Assembly (NCBI GenBank): GCA_040401695.1
Contig: JBBANY010000017.1
Coordinates: 1 to 36,438, forward strand
Length of the DNA: 36,438 nucleotides
Source of the DNA: F1-20-MAGs119 sp040401695
GTDB taxonomy: Bacteria > Actinomycetota > Acidimicrobiia > Acidimicrobiales > Ilumatobacteraceae
Direction of reading: 5' to 3'
Shown: positions 8,369-15,781 of the stretch, piece by piece
Position numbering within the stretch: position 1 is the stretch's first letter
Layout of the letters: every line of letters begins with the position of its first letter
Notes under the pieces: model-generated
Seen by the model: only the letters and a program-made list of their open reading frames with translations
Databases searched by the model: none
Told to the model about the DNA's origin: nothing
Translations under genes and position numbers: made by a program

Positions 8369-8842
8369 ATGACGACGACCTATGAATCCGCAACACGCGA
8401 TCTGATCGGTCAGATCGAACGAGTCGTCGAGGCGTGGCTCGTGCGGATTGCCCTCGACACCTACGTGATGCACCGTGGGTCGGTGACCCCCGAATTCCGC
8501 AGCGTCGCCGACGGCGCAGCGCGTGAAGGTACCGAGTGGGTGGTGGCGCGACTCCGGGCAACTCTCGAGGTCGACGTCGACGCCCAGCGAGTGAACCCAT
8601 TGCAGACATTGCGCGAGGCCGTGCGCTTTCCGACCCGTGTTCTGCGGGAAGCCGGAATCCCCACGAAAGTGCGCGACGAATACGACGAAAAAATCAACCC
8701 CGACGACGTTTATGGCATCGGTCCCGCCCACTGGAACGACATCGACGAGTCACTCACCGAGCCCGGCATCGTGTGGGGAGCGGCCAAGGCGAGCACGGTG
8801 TTGCAGCGTCGACGCGCCGAGGGAAAACTTGACCCGCGATGA
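8369..8842 (+). CDS. Conserved-looking protein of unknown function coupled to glnD
   Basis: I do not recognise the family. The 157-aa product is soluble, with no signal peptide or membrane segment, and is mostly helical by composition. Recognisable stretches are IERVVEAWLVRIALDTYVMH, REAVRFPTRVLREAGIP and DDVYGIGPAHWNDID. The frame is open upstream to 8249 but overlaps the preceding gene; ATG 8369 gives a 16-base intergenic space. Its stop overlaps the glnD start as ATGA (8839-8842), so translation of the two is probably coupled. That hints at a role linked to GlnD or nitrogen status, but this is context only. Confidence 0.7.
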   Translation: MTTTYESATRDLIGQIERVVEAWLVRIALDTYVMHRGSVTPEFRSVADGAAREGTEWVVARLRATLEVDVDAQRVNPLQTLREAVRFPTRVLREAGIPTKVRDEYDEKINPDDVYGIGPAHWNDIDESLTEPGIVWGAAKASTVLQRRRAEGKLDPR

Positions 8843-11157
8843 CGGATCCGATGATTTTCCCCTCTCGACGTAGCGATCTGTTGAGTGCTTGGGGTGTCAC
8901 GGCAGCTGCCTCGGGAACGGAATTCTGCGCCGCCCTTTCAGGTCTCACCGACCAACTTCTCGTGTCGCTGTTCGATGCTGCGCGGGCGAAGACCGGAATC
9001 AAGGGCGATGTCGCCTTGGTGGCCGTGGGCGGTTACGGCCGCAGCGAGATGGCGCCGTTCAGCGACCTTGACGTGTTGTTGTTGCATCGCAACGTGAAGA
9101 AGATCGATGAACTGGCGAGTGCGCTGTGGTATCCGCTGTGGGACCTCAAGTTCAAGGTCGGCCATGCGGTGCGGACACCGAAGGAGACGAAGAATCTCGG
9201 CGACAGCGACCTCGACACCGCAACCGCGTTGGTGACCGCGCGACCGGTTGCCGGTGATCTCGACCTTGCTGGAGAAGTCATCGACCAGGCGCGCGATCGG
9301 TGGCGCAAACGTGGACGCGACTCGTTGCGTGACGTGCACAAGCGCGTGATCGAACGCCACGCAAGTGCGGGTGAAGTGGCCTTTCTTCTCGAACCCAATC
9401 TGAAGGAAGGCTTGGGAGGCTTGCGCGACATTCACGCACTGTGGTGGGCACTCGACGCCGGTCTCGTCCTCAGCGGTGCGGATCGACAGGAACTGAAGCG
9501 GGCCAACGAGGTGCTTCTCACGGCGCGGGTTGCGTTGCACGTCACGACCCAGCGAATGGGTGACGTTCTGCGCCTGGAAGACCAGGATGCAGTTGCGCGG
9601 CTGATCGGTTTCGGCGACGCCGACAAGCTGATGGCAGAGATCGCCGCCGCGGGTCGCAGTGTTGCGTGGATCGCCGATGAAGCGTGGGCACGACTCGACC
9701 CGCCCGCCAATGCGAACGAACCCTCGCGTCGCCTCGCGCCGGGGGTCGAACTTGTTCGTGGCGAAGTGCATCTCGACGAGACCGCGAACCCCGCGAACGA
9801 CCCCACTTTGGTCCTGCGGGTTGCGACTGCCGCCGCACGACTGAACGCGCGAATCGACCGCGAATCGTTGAATCGTCTGGGGGAGGAGACACCGGTGTGG
9901 CCCGACCCGTGGCCGGCGGGCGCCAGCGACGACTTCGTTGCGCTCATGCTGGAAGGTGAACGGGCGATTCCGGTTCTCGAGTCACTCGACCAGCGCGATC
10001 TGATCACGAAGGTTCTGCCCGAGTGGGCTCCGAACCGCAGCAAGCCGCAGCGCAACGCCTATCACCGCTACACCGTCGACCGTCACCTCTGGCAGACGGT
10101 TGCCAACGCCGCCGGCCTGGCCGACACCGTGTCGCGACCCGATCTGTTGATGTTTGGGGCGTGGTTCCACGACATCGGCAAGGGTTACCCGGGTGACCAC
10201 ACCGAGGTCGGGGTGAAGATGTTCGCCACGATCGGTCCCCGCATGGGGCTTTCGGCCGACGATGTCGCCACCGTGCAGGCCCTGATCGAACACCATTTGT
10301 TGCTGGCGGACACCGCAACCCGACGTGACTTGTCCGACGACGCGACCATCACCACGGTTGCGAACGTGTTGAAGTCGTCGCTCACCCTCGAGTTATTGCG
10401 TGCGCTCACCGAGAGCGATTCGAAGGCCACGGGCGTGTCGGCGTGGAGTGATTGGAAAGCGGGTCTCGTCGCCGAACTGACCGAGCGCGTGCACCACGTT
10501 CTCGGTGGTGGCGACGTGCACGACGTGACATGGAAGTTGTTCCCCGACGCCGAAGTTCTGGAGATGATGGCCGAAGGACGATTCGCTGCGTGCACCACCG
10601 AGAATTCGATCATCGTCGTCAGTCCCGACCGTCCGGGCACGTTCAGCAAGGTGGCCGGGGTGATGGCACTGCACGGCCTTGACGTTCTCGGTGCCGAGGC
10701 ACACTCTGACGAGATGGGTATGGCCGCCTCGGAGTTTCGCGTGCAGCCGCCCACGACGCACTCGATCGAATGGGGTCGGGTCATCGAAAGCGTTGAGCGT
10801 GCCCTGCGCAACGAACTCGCCCTCGAGGCCCGACTCGTCGAACGTGCCCGCGACTACGGCCCGACCCGTGCGAAGACCGCCATCCCGCCCGCTCCGCCCT
10901 CGGTGCGATTCGATGACACCGCATCATCGAACAGCACGTTGCTCGAAGTGCGTGCACCCGACAAGATCGGTCTGTTGCACAACATCGCAAAGACCATCGC
11001 CGACATGGGCCTCGACATCCGTCACGCGAGAGTTCAGACCCTGACGAACGAGGTTGTCGACACCTTCTACGTGCGATCCGCATCGGGTGGAAAACTCACC
11101 GACTCGGCCCATCGTGCGGAAGTCGAAAAGGCGTTGCTCTTCGCCGTCTCCAAGTGA
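8839..11157 (+). CDS. glnD: GlnD, bifunctional PII uridylyltransferase/uridylyl-removing enzyme
   Basis: A 772-aa cytoplasmic nitrogen sensor that adds a nucleotide to PII protein when glutamine is low and removes it when high; in actinobacteria the nucleotide can be AMP. The nucleotidyltransferase motif is GGYGRSEMAPFSDLDV with metal-binding Asp76 and Asp78. The HD hydrolase domain has FHDIGKGYPGDH (His444-Asp445) and the later EHHLLL. Two C-terminal ACT domains, the glutamine sensors, start near residues 590 (SPDRPGTFSKVAG) and 698 (APDKIGLLHNIAK). All domains are complete; the length is slightly below E. coli GlnD (about 890) and near the mycobacterial form. It is coupled to the upstream unknown gene by an ATGA overlap. 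No glnB/glnK or amtB is next to it. Confidence 0.95.
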   Translation: MTDPMIFPSRRSDLLSAWGVTAAASGTEFCAALSGLTDQLLVSLFDAARAKTGIKGDVALVAVGGYGRSEMAPFSDLDVLLLHRNVKKIDELASALWYPLWDLKFKVGHAVRTPKETKNLGDSDLDTATALVTARPVAGDLDLAGEVIDQARDRWRKRGRDSLRDVHKRVIERHASAGEVAFLLEPNLKEGLGGLRDIHALWWALDAGLVLSGADRQELKRANEVLLTARVALHVTTQRMGDVLRLEDQDAVARLIGFGDADKLMAEIAAAGRSVAWIADEAWARLDPPANANEPSRRLAPGVELVRGEVHLDETANPANDPTLVLRVATAAARLNARIDRESLNRLGEETPVWPDPWPAGASDDFVALMLEGERAIPVLESLDQRDLITKVLPEWAPNRSKPQRNAYHRYTVDRHLWQTVANAAGLADTVSRPDLLMFGAWFHDIGKGYPGDHTEVGVKMFATIGPRMGLSADDVATVQALIEHHLLLADTATRRDLSDDATITTVANVLKSSLTLELLRALTESDSKATGVSAWSDWKAGLVAELTERVHHVLGGGDVHDVTWKLFPDAEVLEMMAEGRFAACTTENSIIVVSPDRPGTFSKVAGVMALHGLDVLGAEAHSDEMGMAASEFRVQPPTTHSIEWGRVIESVERALRNELALEARLVERARDYGPTRAKTAIPPAPPSVRFDDTASSNSTLLEVRAPDKIGLLHNIAKTIADMGLDIRHARVQTLTNEVVDTFYVRSASGGKLTDSAHRAEVEKALLFAVSK

Positions 11158-11213
11158 CCCGACCCCATACGATTCGGTACTGGCCGGGTGTCGCGCCGAA
11201 GTAATCTCGGATC

Positions 11214-11918
11214 GTGAGCGAACTCGGACCACAGGACTTCACGCGTGATCTCCTGCGCTGGAGTGAGGCGCTCGCTGCGATCGCCCGCACGGGCATGGGC
11301 TTCACGCAGAACCTTTACGAGCGCGAACGCTACGAAGAGGTGCTCCACGTCGCTGCCGACATCAAGGCCGCAGCCGACGATGCACTCGACGTACGTCGCG
11401 AGCAGGACCACTTCGTGCAGGAATGGATGGAAAGTATCGGCGAGGGCGTGCCGGGCTACGTCACCCCCAAGGTCGCAATCGGTGCGATCGTCGGCAATGA
11501 AGCGAACGAGATCCTTCTCGTTCAACGCAAAGACAGCGGAATTTGGCTGTACCCCACGGGATGGGCGGACGTTGGTTATTCACCCGCCGAGGTGGCGTTG
11601 AAGGAAGTGCACGAGGAAACCGGCATCGAATGCGAGGCAGTTCAACTGCTCGGCGTCGTCGACGGTATGCGAATGGGTTTCTCGCGCTTCGGTATGTACA
11701 TGCTGTTGTTCCACTGTCGTGCGACGGGCGGAGAACTGCGTGGACACCCACTGGAAACATCGGGTGTCGGCTGGTTCTCGCGGGATCAGTTGCCGCACCC
11801 GACCGCCGGTGCCCAATGGTGGGGACCGATGGCGTTCAACGCACTCGATGGGGGTTCGCACATTGCGACGTTCGATTCTCCGCGTGCGCCGATTTGGCGC
11901 AGTGGTGATTCGGCCTAG
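11214..11918 (+). CDS. Nudix hydrolase with Nudix_N-type N-terminal domain
   Basis: The 234-aa protein has a helical N-terminal domain (about residues 8-65, LLRWSEALAAIARTG then YEEVLHVAADIKA) like Nudix_N proteins, followed by a Nudix fold. The Nudix box runs from Gly116 to Ile138 and keeps Glu131, Glu134, Glu135 and Gly137. The first glutamate of the consensus is Tyr122 and the arginine is Lys130, so metal binding could be weakened. Family members cleave nucleoside-diphosphate-linked compounds such as ADP-ribose or CDP-choline; the substrate here is unknown. The start is GTG 11214. The stop TAG overlaps the stop of the convergent PAC2 gene at CTAG 11915-11918. Confidence 0.85.
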   Translation: MSELGPQDFTRDLLRWSEALAAIARTGMGFTQNLYERERYEEVLHVAADIKAAADDALDVRREQDHFVQEWMESIGEGVPGYVTPKVAIGAIVGNEANEILLVQRKDSGIWLYPTGWADVGYSPAEVALKEVHEETGIECEAVQLLGVVDGMRMGFSRFGMYMLLFHCRATGGELRGHPLETSGVGWFSRDQLPHPTAGAQWWGPMAFNALDGGSHIATFDSPRAPIWRSGDSA

Positions 11919-12871
11919 CGGCCGTCTTGGTCGCGGAGGAACTGTTCGACTTCCTCCATCAGCGCGTCGGTGTCGCCAACGTCGGCATCGGTGAGGTCGA
12001 CTGCATCGTCGCCCGAGTCGGTTGCGAAGTCGAACTGCAACTGAGTGTCGTCGTCTTCGAGATCGAAGTCGTCGTCATCGTCGATCGACATGCCCGAATC
12101 CGACATCGTCTCGAGGCGCCCGACGTAGGACTGCAGATCGTCGTCGTCTTCGATCATCGAGTCGAGCTGCGACTCGTATGCTGCGACCGAGTCCATCATG
12201 TGACCGACAGGAGCAGGCGTGCCGATGATGTCGCAGGCCCGCTGCATGAGGGCAACCGCCGCTTTCGGCGAACTGATTTGTCCCGCGTACGCGGGGACCG
12301 CCGCCCACAACGAGGCGGAAGGCACGGATGCCTTGCCACACACATCGTGCAGCACGCCGACGATGCCCGTGGGGCCCTCGTAACGCGAACGCTGCAGGCT
12401 GTAGCGGTTGACCAGCGAGTCGTCGGTGGCCGTACCGATGAGTTGCACCGGCCGTGAATGCGGAACGTCGGCCAGCAGCGCGCCGAGCGTGAGGAAGAGC
12501 TTTGCGTCGTACTTTTCGAAGACGCCCAACAGTTGATCGGTGAAGAGCCGCCACCGCAGGCTGGGTTCGGGGCCGAGCACGAGGATGACGTCGGTGCCTG
12601 CGGATCGCGCGTGCCACAGTCCGATGGTTGGCCACACGATGCGACGCACGCGACCATCGCTCAACTTCACGTGTGGGCGAATCGTCGCGAAGTCGGTGAA
12701 GAGCTCGGGGTCGATCTCGGCGAGTGCGGTTGCACCCCAACCCTGCACGAGGTTTTGCAGCGCCGACGAAGCGGCATCGGCGGCGTCGTTCCAGCCGGTG
12801 AATGCGGCGATGACGGTGGGCTTCACGAGGTTGGGTTCGGAAATCCAACGGATGTGATCAGTGCCGCCCAT
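11915..12871 (-). CDS. PAC2-family protein
   Basis: This 318-aa protein belongs to the PAC2 family (proteasome assembly chaperone 2-like), common in actinobacteria but of unclear function. Matching blocks are VIAAFTGWNDAADAAS, VILVLGPEPSLRWRLFTD, VQLIGTATD and RYEGPTGIVGVLHD, then SLWAAVPAYAGQISSPKA. The C-terminal tail (about residues 225-318) is extremely acidic, with runs such as IEDDDDL, SIDDDDDFDLEDDD and later Asp-rich segments, and ends EEVEQFLRDQDGR. The acidic tail is likely disordered. It converges on the Nudix gene with overlapping stops. On the same strand the redoxin gene ends 30 bases upstream of its start. Confidence 0.88.
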   Translation of the reverse strand: MGGTDHIRWISEPNLVKPTVIAAFTGWNDAADAASSALQNLVQGWGATALAEIDPELFTDFATIRPHVKLSDGRVRRIVWPTIGLWHARSAGTDVILVLGPEPSLRWRLFTDQLLGVFEKYDAKLFLTLGALLADVPHSRPVQLIGTATDDSLVNRYSLQRSRYEGPTGIVGVLHDVCGKASVPSASLWAAVPAYAGQISSPKAAVALMQRACDIIGTPAPVGHMMDSVAAYESQLDSMIEDDDDLQSYVGRLETMSDSGMSIDDDDDFDLEDDDTQLQFDFATDSGDDAVDLTDADVGDTDALMEEVEQFLRDQDGR

Positions 12872-12900
12872 GACGCTCCAACGCTATCCACCCAATTCGG

Positions 12901-13995
12901 CTATTTCGGACGCTCCAGATTGGCTCGCACGTAGTAATTGCTGCCCCCGCCTGCGGCCAGAACGTCGTCGAGCCAGTTCCCTTCGTACACGTCGTTCGGG
13001 CCCTGCATGAGGTCGTTTTCCGTCGCACCTTCGGGCGTGGTGACCAGAGTCCATGCTTGTCGTTTGTACGTCCAGTTGTCGGGGTCGAGTGCGTGGGCGC
13101 GGCGCCAGTAGGGAACTGCGGCATCGTGGCCAACCGTGCGATGCAGGTGTTCACCCATTGCGAAACACGCCGAAGCGAGCGACGTGTCGTTCGACATCGG
13201 CCTCGATGCCTCGACAACCTCTTCTGGAGTCATGGCGTAGGGACTCGCCGAACCGTTGCGTACCCAGTCGAGCAGTGCCGCCCGATAGGCCGCTGAGTCG
13301 TCGGGAATCGCCTTGACCTCGGTCATCATGCGCTTCAGTCGGTCGGGGATTCCGTCGAGAATCTGCATGTCGCGTGCGGGACTGCGCTCGATCGATGCTT
13401 GTTCGGCCGGACGCACGATGACGCCGTTCTCGTCGATCCACACCGCCATCGGAACGTTGATGAACCCGAAAAGCTCGTTCGTGCAGTGAGTTGTGTCGAT
13501 GAGCGATGGATGCGTCGGCGAAGCAGCCTCGATCCACGGTCTCGCGTGCGCGGGGTCGATGTCGAGGGCAACCGTGACGACGGTGCCGCCCAGCGGTTCG
13601 ATTTCAGTGTGGAGTGCCTGCCACCCGGGCAGAGCCGTACGGCAGCCTCACCAACTGGCCCAGGCGATCATGATGATCCGTCGACCGCGAAGTGACGCAA
13701 AGTCGAATCCGCGACCCATCGCATCGATGAGCGACGATGGGAATCGAGCGATTGCGCTCGACAACGTGCGGCCCGTCGCGGTCGCGGGTCCGAGCGACCA
13801 CACGCCGTGATCGGAGTCGTGCACGATGGGCATGCCGAGTCGCTTTGCTGCCGCCTCGACATCGACCATGCCGTCGGCGAGTGCGCCGGGTGCAGGCACA
13901 CACACTTCGCCCCGGCACATGCCCTCGGGCTTGGCATCCCATCCGGTTGACGACGAGAACTCGTCGGCTGTCACGCGAAGGCTCGAGAAGATCAT
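12901..13995 (-). CDS. Redoxin (thioredoxin-like) with in-frame TGA at the redox cysteine: candidate selenoprotein
   Basis: Read through one TGA (13648-13650), the frame gives a 364-aa redoxin with residue 116 as selenocysteine. The block IAWASW-U-GCRTALPGWQ matches actinobacterial redoxins I recall as WASWCGCR, so the stop falls exactly on the first redox cysteine. Cys118 is the likely partner (UxC). Downstream, VTVALDIDPAHARPWIE, PTHPSLID and INVPMAVWIDE continue the thioredoxin fold (to about residue 190), followed by an alpha-helical, TPR-like region (AVPYWRRAHALDPDNW). The N-terminus contains GMCRGEVC. No other stop interrupts the 249 codons after the TGA, arguing against decay. A SECIS-like hairpin starts 15 bases after the TGA. 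Sel genes are not in the window. Alternatives are a nonsense mutation, a base-calling error, or two separate products. It probably acts as a thiol/peroxide oxidoreductase. Confidence 0.72.
13618..13632 (-). promoter_or_regulatory. Candidate bacterial SECIS hairpin
   Basis: On the redoxin strand the sequence CTGCC-CGGGT-GGCAG forms five Watson-Crick pairs closing a five-base loop, extendable by one U-G pair. The loop begins 21 bases after the TGA and has G at its second to fourth positions followed by U. Bacterial SECIS elements lie inside the coding region just after the UGA, with a small loop carrying a G in its first two bases, about 16-37 bases downstream; this hairpin fits. Five-pair hairpins are common in GC-rich DNA, so the hairpin alone is weak evidence. 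Confidence 0.5.
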
Positions 13996-14052
13996 GTGGC
14001 GACTCTACGTCATGTCCCACCGCGCCACGGACGGAAGCGCAAGAATGGTCCC

Positions 14053-14484
14053 ATGAGCGCACAGATCGAAATCGCCCACGAGGCAACCGACGAACTCGTG
14101 GCTGCGATGGCCTCGTTGATCCCGCAGCTCTCCAAGTCGAATCCGCCGCCGACGAAGAGCGAATTGGCCCAACTGATCTCTTCGGAGGCGAGCACGATTT
14201 TCGTTGCCCGCGTCGAAGGTCGCATCGTGGGTTCGTTGACACTTGCGATGTTCCGTATTCCCACCGGAATCCGCGCCTGGATCGAAGACGTCGTCGTCGA
14301 CGATTCGGCCCGCGGCCACGGAGTGGGTGAGGCGCTGAACCGTGCGGCTCTCGACCACGCGAAAGCGAACGGCGCCATCACGGTCGAACTGACGTCACGT
14401 CCCTCGCGCGAGGCCGCGAATCGCCTGTATCAGCGCATGGGATTCGTCGCCCGCGAAACGAACGTGTACCGCTTCACCCTCTGA
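14053..14484 (+). CDS. GNAT-family N-acetyltransferase
   Basis: A 143-aa single-domain acetyltransferase. The acetyl-CoA pyrophosphate loop is DDSARGHGVGEAL (the R-G-x-G-x-G/A type), preceded by the AWIEDVVV strand. The C-terminal NRLYQRMGFVARETNVYRF is the standard final motif. The likely role is transfer of acetyl from acetyl-CoA to an amine; the substrate is unknown. The frame is open to 13996, but ATG 14053 fits the family length. It is divergent from the redoxin gene, with only 57 bases between the two starts, which must hold both promoters. Confidence 0.88.
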   Translation: MSAQIEIAHEATDELVAAMASLIPQLSKSNPPPTKSELAQLISSEASTIFVARVEGRIVGSLTLAMFRIPTGIRAWIEDVVVDDSARGHGVGEALNRAALDHAKANGAITVELTSRPSREAANRLYQRMGFVARETNVYRFTL

Positions 14485-14502
14485 CGGGCTTCCCTCCGGC
14501 AA

Positions 14503-14877
14503 CTACTTGAGTGGTCGGATCTTCAGCGCCTCGGCGATTTGTTTGTGGTCGAGTTCACCGCTTGCAGCCGACCAGACGAGATTGAAGGCTTCGTCGTTGC
14601 TCAATGTGGTTTCATGCTCATTCAGGTCGAGAAACACCAAAGAAGCGAGCCACGCAAGACGTTTGTTGCCGTCGACGAGAGGATGATTGATGACCAATGA
14701 GTGGAGCAGGGCTCCCGCCTTCTCGCTGAATGTGGGGTACGCATCGACACCGAACAGCATGGTTCGTGGCCGAGCGAGAGCAGAGTCGAGTAGTCCGAGG
14801 TCACGAACCGGGCCGATCGCGAGATGCCTGACGATTGCGAGAGCATCTCGAAGATCCAGAAATTCGGTGTGGATCAC
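14503..14877 (-). CDS. doc: Doc-type toxin (Fic/Doc fold)
   Basis: The 124-aa protein carries the Doc signature HPLVDGNKR (His65, Asp69, Asn71, Lys72, Arg73) after LLHSLVIN. Doc is a kinase-like Fic relative that phosphorylates elongation factor EF-Tu and stops translation. The length matches Phd-Doc toxins (about 126 aa). Its GTG start (14875-14877) overlaps the stop of the upstream antitoxin gene by four bases (GTGA), the usual coupled arrangement. All active-site residues I can identify are intact, so the toxin is probably functional. The antitoxin is of ribbon-helix-helix rather than Phd type. Confidence 0.9.
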   Translation of the reverse strand: MIHTEFLDLRDALAIVRHLAIGPVRDLGLLDSALARPRTMLFGVDAYPTFSEKAGALLHSLVINHPLVDGNKRLAWLASLVFLDLNEHETTLSNDEAFNLVWSAASGELDHKQIAEALKIRPLK

Positions 14878-15080
14878 TCGCTACCCAGTCGGTCGAGGAC
14901 CTCTGCCCATCTCTTTGCGAGTCGCTCGGTGGACTCGCGCACACGATCGTCATGAACCGACTGACGGAGGCGGTCGAGAACTGCCCGTCGGACGATCTCT
15001 TGCCGCGACAGACCCTCGGCGGCGGACAGCGCGTCGAGCGCAGCTTCGAGTTCCTGATCGGTACGAATGGTGAATGCCAT
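14874..15080 (-). CDS. Ribbon-helix-helix antitoxin partner of Doc
   Basis: This 68-aa protein starts at ATG 15080. Its N-terminal beta strand and two helices (MAFTIRTDQELEAALDAL, then EGLSRQEIVRRAVLDRL) fit the Arc/MetJ/CopG ribbon-helix-helix fold. The rest is a charged helix (RESTERLAKRWAEVLDRLG) suited to binding the toxin. The fold binds DNA as a dimer and would repress its own operon; two GGTATC repeats just upstream are candidate operators. It overlaps doc by four bases. The open frame runs upstream as far as 15653, but those extra residues look like antisense translation of the neighbouring gene. Confidence 0.85.
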   Translation of the reverse strand: MAFTIRTDQELEAALDALSAAEGLSRQEIVRRAVLDRLRQSVHDDRVRESTERLAKRWAEVLDRLGSE

Positions 15081-15089
15081 GATCGAAAA

Positions 15090-15106
15090 GATACCGTTTT
15101 GATACC
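15090..15106 (-). promoter_or_regulatory. Candidate operator: paired GGTATC repeats upstream of the RHH-doc operon
   Basis: On the operon strand, GGTATC-AAAAC-GGTATC lies 9 bases before the antitoxin start. The two direct 6-bp copies are 11 bp apart, about one helical turn, as expected for two ribbon-helix-helix dimers on one DNA face. The position would overlap a promoter or its start site. This is inferred from position and repeat spacing. Confidence 0.5.
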
Positions 15107-15163
15107 ACAAGGATGTGCGGATTTCGGGCGTGTGACCGAGTGGGGCGCTCTTAGTGTGACCGC

Positions 15164-15778
15164 GTGGCCCACGATTCGCGACCGAACGACGTCCCGTGGC
15201 CGGCTGCGAGATGGGTCGAGATCGACGACGTGATTCTCGGGCGCGGCGACGTGTCCGTGCGGGCGGCGCGTGCAGGGGACGCGGCCGATCTGTTTTCGGT
15301 GGTCGACAGTGACGAGTGTTGGCGCCATGTGATCGGCCGCCCTTCCGATGCCGATGTGCTTGCGGGAGTAATCGCCGGTGCGCGAGCGGTTGGTCGTCAC
15401 ATGTTCGTCGTCGTGCGTGCGGGATCGATCGTCGGCACGACGTCGTTCCTCGACGTTTCGGTTCCCGATGCGCGTGTCGAGATCGGCAGCACGATGTATG
15501 CACGGCACGAGTGGGGAAGCGACCTGAACCCCGTGTGCAAATTGTTGTTGATGTCTCACGCCTTTGACGTACTCGGAATGGGTCGCGTGCAGTTGAAGAC
15601 GGATATTCGCAACATGCGCAGTCGGGCCGCGATCGAGAAGATCGGTGCCACACGTGAAGGAGTCTTGCGCCGCTACCAGCGGCGATCGGACGCGACGGTC
15701 CGTGACACCGTGATGTACTCGGTGGTGGCCGAGGAGTGGCCGGTGGTACGCGACAAGTTGTCGACCCGGCTGAACTGA
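15164..15778 (+). CDS. GNAT acetyltransferase, RimJ/RimL-like
   Basis: A 204-aa acetyltransferase of the RimJ/RimL class, whose founders acetylate ribosomal protein N-termini while relatives act on other amines. Typical blocks are VEIGSTMYARHEWGSDLNP, CKLLLMSHAFDVLGMGRVQ, LKTDIRNMRSRAAIEKIGA and EGVLRRYQRRSD. The start is GTG 15164, 83 bases from the divergent antitoxin start. It converges with the amidohydrolase gene, only three bases separating their stops. Substrate cannot be stated. Confidence 0.88.
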   Translation: MAHDSRPNDVPWPAARWVEIDDVILGRGDVSVRAARAGDAADLFSVVDSDECWRHVIGRPSDADVLAGVIAGARAVGRHMFVVVRAGSIVGTTSFLDVSVPDARVEIGSTMYARHEWGSDLNPVCKLLLMSHAFDVLGMGRVQLKTDIRNMRSRAAIEKIGATREGVLRRYQRRSDATVRDTVMYSVVAEEWPVVRDKLSTRLN

Positions 15779-15781
15779 GCG

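Noticed and set aside
12901..13449. Separate 182-aa gene starting MAVWIDENG
   Set aside because: It is in frame with the redoxin N-terminus, begins in the middle of the thioredoxin fold, and only the single TGA at 13648-13650 separates the two; one read-through gene explains it better.
13634..13643. Palindrome GCCGTACGGC just after the TGA as the SECIS
   Set aside because: The four-pair stem with a two-base loop is too tight and too close to the TGA; the CTGCC/GGCAG hairpin fits better.
14874..15653. 259-aa open frame ending in the RHH sequence
   Set aside because: Only the last 68 residues look like protein; the rest is antisense to the GNAT gene and Arg/Ser-rich.
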